Below are positions 34,875-42,500 of a DNA stretch of 64,000 nt, piece after piece. The notes below the pieces were generated by a model, which saw only the letters and a list, made by a program, of their open reading frames with translations, was not told the origin of the DNA and ran no database searches. Numbering within the stretch: position 1 is the stretch's first letter; the number at the start of each line of letters is the position of its first letter. The position numbers were made by a program, and so were the translations under genes. The stretch is from UBA11591 sp040220895 (GTDB taxonomy: Bacteria; Bacteroidota; Bacteroidia; Flavobacteriales_E; Vicingaceae), in contig JAVJVY010000009.1 of NCBI GenBank assembly GCA_040220895.1, positions 21,674-85,673 on the forward strand. The letters run 5' to 3'.

Positions 34875-35358
34875 ATGCTTTTTCCCCCTTGATCAGCCAT
34901 TTTCCCCATGAATTGCTGTATGGATGTACTTTTTGAGTTTTTACTTCATTGCCATCAACGACGGAGTAACCATTGTTTACCCAATTAAAGATACCCCCGT
35001 ATAAGTTTTTTACATTCTTATATCCGGCCTTTTCAATTTGTTCAGCCACTTTCTCACTTCGATATCCCACCGAACAGTATACGACAATTTCACTGCCGGG
35101 ATCCAAACTGAGCTGATTCATGTCAAAATCCTTATATCCAACCCAGAGGGCTCCTTCAAGATGACTTACCTGGTATTCTTCACGTGCTCTTGCATCAAGG
35201 ATTACAAGGTTTGAGGAAGTTGTGCGTTCCTTGTCCAGTTCGTTTGGTTGAATCAGCGGAATGCTTTTGTCGATAAGATTGTCGACCATTTGATCGAAGC
35301 TTTGACCCCTGATACCACAGGCTGCTAATAAAAGAAAGAATAATTGGCTGATTCTCAT
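34867..35358 (-). CDS. Exported rhodanese-domain lipoprotein
   Basis: A 163-aa protein with a short signal peptide ending in a lipobox (L-L-A-A-C, Cys14) and one rhodanese domain (about 35-135). The active-site loop is Y-C-S-V-G-Y-R-S, with the catalytic Cys present, so sulfur or arsenic-thiol chemistry is possible. Most rhodaneses in this type of cluster are taken to be cytoplasmic; the lipobox would place this one at the envelope. It starts 3 nt after arsS. Confidence 0.85.
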   Translation of the reverse strand: MRISQLFFLLLAACGIRGQSFDQMVDNLIDKSIPLIQPNELDKERTTSSNLVILDARAREEYQVSHLEGALWVGYKDFDMNQLSLDPGSEIVVYCSVGYRSEKVAEQIEKAGYKNVKNLYGGIFNWVNNGYSVVDGNEVKTQKVHPYSNSWGKWLIKGEKAYE

Positions 35359-35361
35359 TTA

Positions 35362-36414
35362 CTATTGACTTACTGTTGAGCCTTGGCAACTTGATCCTGC
35401 TCCTGCTGTGCATCCATAACAGTGCTGTCCGGTCACAATTGCTCGTTGTTTAAGTGCCTGCAAACTTATGTCAGCTAAATTCATTCCCGATGAAGTCACA
35501 ACTCCCAATTGTAGCATCTGATTAAAATCGCAGTCATAAACCTTACCGGTGTAATCAACCGATATGGTATTGCGACACATTAAACCATCAACGGCAGCAG
35601 GATTAAATGACTCCACTAATTTTTCCATATAATCTTCGTAATTACCGCTAGCAATGAGATAGTCCAAAAAACGATTGATGGGCAGATTCGTTAGTGCGAA
35701 TAATTGATTGAATGTTATATCATGGTTATCCTTTAGGACTCTTTTGAAGGTTCGCTCCAATTCCTTTTGATCACCTGGCAAAAATGCTCCACCCGGATTA
35801 TAGACCAAGTCGAGTATCAGGTCATCTCCGTAACCAACTTCATTCAACATTCGCAAAGCCTTGATGGATTTATCGAAAACGCCATTGCCTCGTTGTCGAT
35901 CAGTCTTTGATGCAGAGAAATATGGAAGCGAACTTACCACGCGTAATCGGTTTTCCCGAAAGAACTCGGGCAAATCCTGGTAAGAAGCACTGGCCAGAAA
36001 AATGGTCAGATTGGAACGAACGATGATTTCCTTCACTCCCGCTTTTCTGAGTTCCGATATGAAATACCTGAAATTGGGATTCATTTCGGGAGCTCCGCCG
36101 GTAAGATCGACCGTGGGCACACCAAATTCACGAATTTTAGACACACAAAGGTCCATGACCTCGCGCTCCATAATTTCCTTTCTTTCGGGACCGGCATCCA
36201 CATGGCAGTGCTTGCATGTTTGGTTACACATGTAGCCCAAATTGATTTGAAATATTTCGAGGTCCGTTGGTTTTAATTGCTGAAATCCACTCTTCTTGAG
36301 CATTTCTTTGAATCTCGGGAGCTTTCCACCGGTAAAAAGGCCGTTGTTCAGAACATCGTTCTGGTAGGAGGGCGAAGCCAAGGTTGCATTTAAATGTTTG
36401 AGTGTCTGGGCCAT
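35362..36414 (-). CDS. arsS: Radical SAM enzyme ArsS, arsenosugar biosynthesis
   Basis: Joins dimethylarsinite to the 5' carbon of S-adenosylmethionine-derived adenosine. The 350-aa protein has the radical SAM cluster motif C63-x3-C67-x2-C70 (M-C-N-Q-T-C-K-H-C-H), and a Cys-rich C-terminus with H-C-Y-G-C-T-A-G-A-G-S-S-C that is diagnostic of this family. Homologues may carry selenocysteine at the last position; here it is an ordinary Cys codon. The gene is centred in a six-gene operon, 1 nt after the AhpD-like gene. Confidence 0.93.
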   Translation of the reverse strand: MAQTLKHLNATLASPSYQNDVLNNGLFTGGKLPRFKEMLKKSGFQQLKPTDLEIFQINLGYMCNQTCKHCHVDAGPERKEIMEREVMDLCVSKIREFGVPTVDLTGGAPEMNPNFRYFISELRKAGVKEIIVRSNLTIFLASASYQDLPEFFRENRLRVVSSLPYFSASKTDRQRGNGVFDKSIKALRMLNEVGYGDDLILDLVYNPGGAFLPGDQKELERTFKRVLKDNHDITFNQLFALTNLPINRFLDYLIASGNYEDYMEKLVESFNPAAVDGLMCRNTISVDYTGKVYDCDFNQMLQLGVVTSSGMNLADISLQALKQRAIVTGQHCYGCTAGAGSSCQGSTVSQ

Positions 36415-36415
36415 T

Positions 36416-36751
36416 TCACATGGAAAGTTTCTTGACCTTGTTCATCATTTGCACTCCGTGTACCAAAGAAGCTCCTCCGCGTATTGCAGCTGCTACGTGA
36501 ACCGCTTCCATCATTTGGGCTTCATCCAGCCCTTTCTCCAAACAGCCAACGGAATACGCGTCTATGCAGTAAGGGCATTGAATGGTATGCGAAACTGCCA
36601 GTGCGATCAATGCCTTTTCTCTCGCAGTTAGGGCTCCTTCCTCAAATACACTGTTGTAATATGAGAAGAACTTTTTGGCCAACTCCGGTTCAAATTCGGC
36701 GATGTCACCAAACTTTTTAAGGTCAGCGGGGTCGTAATAGGTGTTTTCCAT
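36416..36751 (-). CDS. AhpD/CMD-like protein of arsenosugar clusters
   Basis: A 111-aa carboxymuconolactone decarboxylase-fold protein with the redox motif C-P-Y-C in I-Q-C-P-Y-C-I-D-A-Y, followed by H-V-A-A-A-I-R-G-G. This matches the group NCBI calls arsenosugar biosynthesis-associated peroxidase-like. The ATG at 36751 is preferred because an upstream ATG at 36781 lies inside the DUF547 coding region. A thiol-peroxidase or reductase role for the ArsS product is likely but unproven. Confidence 0.85.
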   Translation of the reverse strand: MENTYYDPADLKKFGDIAEFEPELAKKFFSYYNSVFEEGALTAREKALIALAVSHTIQCPYCIDAYSVGCLEKGLDEAQMMEAVHVAAAIRGGASLVHGVQMMNKVKKLSM

Positions 36752-36759
36752 TTTTGAGG

Positions 36760-37488
36760 TTATTTTCCGTTCAAATCCCAATTGTACTTCAAGAAGTTTA
36801 AACTGGCATTTTTAGCTATTTCCAAATGAGGAGTTTGTTTATTGATGTAAACCGGAATCGAAGATTCCTCCTTTAAAAAATCTGATGCGTACCACTCAAA
36901 TATTTTTGAAACCTGCAAGTGATTCTTACTCAGTATATTATACCTATCATCGTTGATGAAACCCCTGGCTGCCAAACGGAGTTCAATGTTGAGATTTTCT
37001 GCTGTATAGGCCTTGTTTCTAAGTGGGGGGCACGATTTGGCGGAACAATTTATGGCAAAATGGATACGCGAATCATTGAATTGACCCAACAGCATGGTCT
37101 TTTCTATGTAATTCAATGTATACAACTTACCGCCGATGTCAATGAAAGGAATATTCCAGGCATCTTTTCCATCTTCCTTTATGTCCATGATCGTTTTTAG
37201 AGGATAGTATTTTAATATGAGTTTAATAGTGAATGCGTTATATGCATTTATCCAAAAAGCTTCTTGCTGTTCTACTTTCCAATTTGGTTGGGGCGGGTTC
37301 TTTTCTAAAAACTCCAGGTATTGATTTAGTACTTCTTCATCGCTTTTAAAACCTTGGTAATTTACATTGCCATATGGATCAACGTATTTCTGTAAAAGGT
37401 CCGTCCATTGCCCATGAGTGACATTCTGTGACCATAAAAAAGAAGTAAAGGTGAACAGCAGTATAGTTGCAACGATTGATTTTAGCAT
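36760..37488 (-). CDS. DUF547-domain exported protein, first gene of the ArsS operon
   Basis: A 242-aa protein with a signal peptide (1-20, ending L-W-S-Q) and a DUF547 domain containing W-I-N-A-Y-N-A-F-T-I-K, then I-H-F-A-I-N-C-S-A-K-S-C-P-P-L-R, the conserved Cys pair. DUF547 proteins have no firm function; the fold is related to cysteine-peptidase/transglutaminase-like groups. The ATG at 37488 is selected because it begins a good signal peptide; residues upstream of it are not family-like. A TACATTTG box is at 37503-37510 on the minus strand. Confidence 0.85.
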   Translation of the reverse strand: MLKSIVATILLFTFTSFLWSQNVTHGQWTDLLQKYVDPYGNVNYQGFKSDEEVLNQYLEFLEKNPPQPNWKVEQQEAFWINAYNAFTIKLILKYYPLKTIMDIKEDGKDAWNIPFIDIGGKLYTLNYIEKTMLLGQFNDSRIHFAINCSAKSCPPLRNKAYTAENLNIELRLAARGFINDDRYNILSKNHLQVSKIFEWYASDFLKEESSIPVYINKQTPHLEIAKNASLNFLKYNWDLNGK

Positions 37489-37502
37489 GGGATTCTTTTG
37501 AA

Positions 37503-37510
37503 CAAATGTA
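37503..37510 (-). promoter_or_regulatory. TAnnTTTG -7 box for the ArsS operon
   Basis: Minus-strand TACATTTG, an exact match, 14 nt upstream of the DUF547 ATG. It sits in the 106-bp divergent region shared with the aminotransferase gene and probably drives all six genes. Confidence 0.5.
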
Positions 37511-37594
37511 CCAAATAAGGATGTTAGATAATTGTCCGGCTTTTTACAATACTCCAATTGTAATATCTTTACATTTAACGCCGAAACAACCACC

Positions 37595-38752
37595 ATGCCA
37601 CAGTTTTCAGGATCTATTCGCTCTAAACTACCACAAGTAGAAACGAGCATTTTTACCACTATGAGCCACCTGGCCGTCCAGGAACAGGCCATAAACCTCT
37701 CACAAGGATTCCCCGACTTTAGCTGCAGCCCCTCACTGATAGAACTTGTGAATAAATTCATGCAGGCAGGCTATAATCAATACAGCCATATGGCCGGTTT
37801 TATTGGATTGAGAAAAGTGATCTCTGATAAGGTCGAGAAATTGTACGGCTTGAGGTACAACGCTGAAACTGAAATTACTATTACGGCCGGGGGCACTCAG
37901 GCCATATTTACGGCCATTATTAGTAGCATAAGTGAAGGCGATGAAGTCATCATTTTTACCCCCGCTTACGATTGTTTTGAGCCGGCAATTGAATTGAGCG
38001 GAGGCAAGCCGATCTTTGTGCAACTGAGCGGCCCGGATTATCATATTGATTGGGAGTTGGTAAAGAAAGTGATCAACCAGAAAACCAAGATGATCATTAT
38101 TAATTCGCCGCACAATCCGACTGGAAATGTGCTTACCGAGGAAGATTTTGACCAGTTGGAAAAAATTGTCGGTAATTCAGACATCCTGGTGCTGAGCGAT
38201 GAGGTCTATGAGCATATTGTGTTTGATGGCAGGCAGCACCAGAGCATGGCTCGATTTCCGAAATTGGCTGAACGCAGCTTTGTAGTTTCTTCTTTTGGAA
38301 AGACATATCATACCACGGGTTGGAAAGTGGGGTATTGCCTTGCTCCCGAAAACTTGATGAAAGAATTCAGGAAGGCGCATCAATACATTGTTTTTGCCGT
38401 GAACACCCCAATACAGCATGCCTTGTCAGAATTTCTCTTGTACGAAGATGCCTACAATGGCCTTTCCGCTTTTTACCAAGACAAGCGAGACCTCTTTTTA
38501 AAATTAATAGCGAACAGTCGCTTTAAATTCGAGCCCAGCAAAGGCACCTATTTCCAACTTTTAAGATACGATGGGATCACGGATATGGGCGACGTAGAGT
38601 ATGCCATTGAACTGACAAAAAAGAATAAACTGGCCTCCATTCCAGTATCGGTATTCTATCATAAAAAAGTAGACAACAAAGTGCTGCGGTTTTGCTTTGC
38701 CAAAGACGACAGTACGTTGCAGGCCGCGGCAGAAATACTAAACTTTCTATAA
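37595..38752 (+). CDS. PLP-dependent methionine/glutamine-type aminotransferase (YbdL-like)
   Basis: A 385-aa fold type I aminotransferase. The N-terminal Q-E-Q-A-I-N-L-S-Q-G-F-P-D-F and the PLP-Lys region S-S-F-G-K-T-Y-H-T-T-G-W-K-V-G-Y match the methionine aminotransferase/kynurenine aminotransferase group. It likely makes methionine from 4-methylthio-2-oxobutyrate using glutamine, releasing an alpha-keto acid amide that the next gene (omega-amidase) would hydrolyse. The ATG at 37595 gives the family N-terminus; an upstream ATG at 37532 does not. Confidence 0.87.
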   Translation: MPQFSGSIRSKLPQVETSIFTTMSHLAVQEQAINLSQGFPDFSCSPSLIELVNKFMQAGYNQYSHMAGFIGLRKVISDKVEKLYGLRYNAETEITITAGGTQAIFTAIISSISEGDEVIIFTPAYDCFEPAIELSGGKPIFVQLSGPDYHIDWELVKKVINQKTKMIIINSPHNPTGNVLTEEDFDQLEKIVGNSDILVLSDEVYEHIVFDGRQHQSMARFPKLAERSFVVSSFGKTYHTTGWKVGYCLAPENLMKEFRKAHQYIVFAVNTPIQHALSEFLLYEDAYNGLSAFYQDKRDLFLKLIANSRFKFEPSKGTYFQLLRYDGITDMGDVEYAIELTKKNKLASIPVSVFYHKKVDNKVLRFCFAKDDSTLQAAAEILNFL

Positions 38753-38753
38753 C

Positions 38754-39560
38754 GTGTCTGACCTTAAGATCTCTTTGATTCAAACGGAATTGTTTTGGGA
38801 AAACAAGAGGGCAAACTTCGAATTCCTTGCAAGGAAGATCGCTGAATTAAAAGGGAAAACCGACATTGTCCTTTTACCGGAAATGTTCTCTACCGGTTTT
38901 ACCATGAACGCTAAAATTCTGGCGGAAAGCATGGATGGAAATACTATCTCTTGGATGCACCAACAAGCAAAAGAATATGGGCTGGTTGTTGCGGGAAGTT
39001 TTATTTGCAATGAGCAGGGCAAGTATTATAACCGCTTTGTATGGATGCCTCCTGATGGAAATCCGATCCATTACGATAAAAAGCACCTTTTCAGAATGGC
39101 AAAGGAAGAGGCGCATTATTCTCCGGGCAACCACCTAAAAACCATTGAGTATAATAATTGGAAAATACGGCCAATGGTATGCTACGATCTTAGATTTCCA
39201 GTTTGGAGCAGCAATCGTGTAAATCAGACTCAGGGAAGTCTCAACCCAGCATTTGACGTCCTTCTTTACGTAGCCAACTGGCCCAAAGTTAGAGTTTCGG
39301 CCTGGGATATATTGCTAAGGGCCAGAGCAGTTGAAAATCAAGTTTACTGCCTGGGTGTTAACAGGGTTGGTGAAGATGGTAATGGAAAGGTCTATTCGGG
39401 ACATTCAGCTGTTATCGAACCCAAGGGCTCTTATTTACTGGAACCCGTGATTGATATTGAGGGGTCTTTCACCGTTGCCCTGAACAAATCCTACCTTGAG
39501 GACTACCGTAAAAAATTTCCACAAGGACTTGATGCGGATCAGTTTGAGCTAACGAATTAA
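38754..39560 (+). CDS. Omega-amidase, nitrilase superfamily
   Basis: A 268-aa C-N hydrolase that hydrolyses alpha-ketoglutaramate or alpha-ketosuccinamate. The Glu-Lys-Cys triad is visible: Glu in L-L-P-E-M-F, Lys in Y-D-K-K-H-L-F, and Cys in M-V-C-Y-D-L-R-F-P. The start is GTG, 1 nt after the aminotransferase stop. Pairing with that enzyme drives transamination forward. Overlaps the convergent 1576-aa protein gene by 12 nt. Confidence 0.9.
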   Translation: MSDLKISLIQTELFWENKRANFEFLARKIAELKGKTDIVLLPEMFSTGFTMNAKILAESMDGNTISWMHQQAKEYGLVVAGSFICNEQGKYYNRFVWMPPDGNPIHYDKKHLFRMAKEEAHYSPGNHLKTIEYNNWKIRPMVCYDLRFPVWSSNRVNQTQGSLNPAFDVLLYVANWPKVRVSAWDILLRARAVENQVYCLGVNRVGEDGNGKVYSGHSAVIEPKGSYLLEPVIDIEGSFTVALNKSYLEDYRKKFPQGLDADQFELTN

Positions 39561-42500
39561 GTTCAGGCTACCTTTTTCTTCTTTGGACGCTATATTTCCA
39601 TCTGCTTCTTTGATCTTATAAAAGATCTTCCAAACATAGGTGTCAGAGGGCACCGGTTTGCCATCTTTTGTCCCATCCCAGGTGAAATTTGGGTTCTTAG
39701 TAAGGTATATCAGCTCTCCCCATCGGTTATAAATGTGGAACTCAAAATCATCAAGATTCAAAGCGCTTATACTGAATATATCGTTGATCTGATCGTTGTT
39801 TGGAGTAAAGGCATTCGGTACAAAAATCTTTTCAGTACAGTACTCTACGACTTTTGAAAAACTTCGAACTTCACACACGCGCCCATTAATTATTGTCACG
39901 CCATAGGTTCCTTCTTCAGAAACCGTGATTGAAGGTGTTACTTGTCCATTATCCCATTTGTAGCGGTAATCTTCACCTCCGGCACTAAGGGTAATGCCAA
40001 AGGGGTTTTCCTTTTTGCAAAATACGGCCGTGCGGGGTAATTCAGAAACCGGATATTCGTAAACCACTAGATTCGTTGAATCTCGTCCTATACAGGTGCC
40101 ATCGTTGATCTCAACCCAATAAAAGCCCGGAGTTCGGACAACTATTTGTTGGCTTGTTTCACCCGTAGACCATGAGTAGGCAGAACCTGCATTTGATGCG
40201 TCAAGAATGGCGCTGTCACCTTCACAGATTTCTGTAAAAAATCGAATGTCTGTTTTTGGAAGAGGCGCCAATCCTATTTCCACCGTATCGGTAAAGGTGC
40301 AATTGAAGGCATCTGTTACGCGCACCCAGTACTGACCGTCGCCTAAAACCAAGAGCACTGAATCAGATGAGTTGTCTTGCCATGCATAAGATGCAAAGTC
40401 GGGTCCCGCCTTTAACTTAAGAAATCCGCCTAAGCAGTAATTGGTGTCAGGACCTAAATCGAGTAGCGGCGAAGGGTATACTGTAAGGGTGAGACTATCC
40501 TCATCGGTACATCCAAATGAATTTGTTACACCTAGCACAAAAGTCGTTGTTTCATTGACGCGTGCAACGGGATTGGGGATTGAAGCGTCGTCCAAAGCCG
40601 CTGCAGGAGTCCAGTTGTAAGTACCACCACCACTGCCCTGCAGCTGAACAATTTCATCCCTGCAAACGTTCCTGCTTGCCGAAACCACGGCTGCTGGATT
40701 TGGCAACAAATTGATGAAAACAGTGTCAGATTTGATACAACCCGAAGTGTCAATTACCATGACCGAATAAAATGAACCGTTTTTAACAGTCACACTCGGA
40801 TTGGGAATGGTATCGTTTGAAACTTCCCAACCTGGGTACCAAAAGTATTTAGGGTCGGCCGCATTGGTGGTAACGCTTAACGGATAATCGGTTGTATTAC
40901 ACAGCGTGGTGTCTTTCTGCGCGTCAACATCAAAACTTATTAATGAAAGATCGATGCTGTCGGTGAGGATGCATCCGGTGGTCAAGTCTGTAAGATCTAA
41001 ATAATACCGCCCCGGACTATCCATCAATGCTTTTGGATTTTTTAAGGTTGGGTTGTCGAATAAGTTCGACGGCGACCAGTCATAACTGAAACTATTGGGC
41101 ACGTAAGAACAGTACTTAAAGCCAATATTGGCTCGACGGTTATACAAGCTGGCAGAATTATTACTGCAAACCGAATTTCCGCGGTTGTAAGAAACACAGT
41201 TGAAAACCGGGAAGGGCTGAGAATAGCGGACCTCCGAGCTGATGCCCAAAGCACTATTTTGATAGCAAACCTCTACCACCACATTGGAGAGTCCGTCCCA
41301 GTTAAATCGGTTGTCGAAATCAAACCAATTTATACCGTTGACCAGAATAATGTCTTTTGGTTCAAAAACCGTGGCCAGACCACCAGTAAACGTGGTTGAC
41401 AGTGAGTTGCTCGACGTACAACCCATTTTAATTCTAAAATTTTGATAGTCGTCTTTGCCGAGGTTTGAAATGTCGAATGAAAGTGATGAGATCTGACCCG
41501 AAGTGTTCAAACCGGCCGAAGCTATTTCAGCTGCAGTGATTAGAAACTGTTTTCTTCCGCTAAGATCACTGGAAACAAAAGGGGTGATGTTGAACTGGGA
41601 AGAAGTAAAGGTTTGCGTTCCTATATTCATGGTAGAAGATGCATTACAAAGCGAGGAATTGGATTTACCACAACCCAGCAAAGGATTCGCGAAAAGCCTG
41701 AGGCTATCACCTTCGCAATTAGGTCCTGCGGCCGAAGATAAATTGATGTCAAGGGCATCTTGGACGCCAAAATTCAACGTGTCCCATTTGATACAGCCCA
41801 AGCTGGATTTTATTTCAGATAAGATTGTAATTGCATCATTTACAAATATATACGGGTTTGAAACACTTGTCGAAGACACTAAAGCAGCGGGTGACCAAAG
41901 GTAGGTTACAGGGTTCGAAGAGGTATGACTGGCATTGAGCTGTACACTGTCTTCTATACACAAGATCGAATCGGCCGTGGTCGTAGTATTGAAATTGGGG
42001 GCAACCGTGATGTCAATGGTGTCAAGGTCAAAACAACCCGTCTGTGGATCGGTAACCCTTAGTTCATAAGGGGTACTTGCCGAGGGGGAAGCCTTCACAT
42101 TGGGAATGGTATCGTTGTCCAGTCCGGCGGCGGGCGTCCATTGGTAGGAGTAAGCCTGATTGGGGGGGCTAGCGCAATATTTCAAGCGCATTTCGGGCCG
42201 TACCGTCGTTCCGAAATTCGCAACTGTGTCACTACAAAAAGGTGGCGAATTCCACTTCATGGCAGTTCTGTTTGCTGCCAGAATCGTATAATTCATGGTG
42301 GTAAAAGTGAAGCCAAGGGAAGAAGTATTTTGCCAGCAGACTTCAACCACCAGGTTGGATGTTCCGTCCCAGACATAAGGCGCATCAAAAGCGTAGTCAT
42401 TCCACCCCGAACTAATGTTGATGTTCTTAGGCGTGTAAACCGTCTGAGTGGATTGAATGAATGGGATTGAACCAAAACCGGTAAATGAACTCTGAGATGT

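Noticed and set aside
35362..36414. Selenocysteine codon in arsS
   Set aside because: The C-terminal motif ends S-S-C with an ordinary Cys codon; no in-frame TGA within the gene.
37489..37761. N-terminal extension of the DUF547 gene
   Set aside because: It would overlap the divergent aminotransferase and its promoter region; ATG 37488 gives a clean signal peptide.
41503..41904. Plus-strand open frame inside the 1576-aa protein gene
   Set aside because: Antisense to the repeat-rich coding region; no family features.
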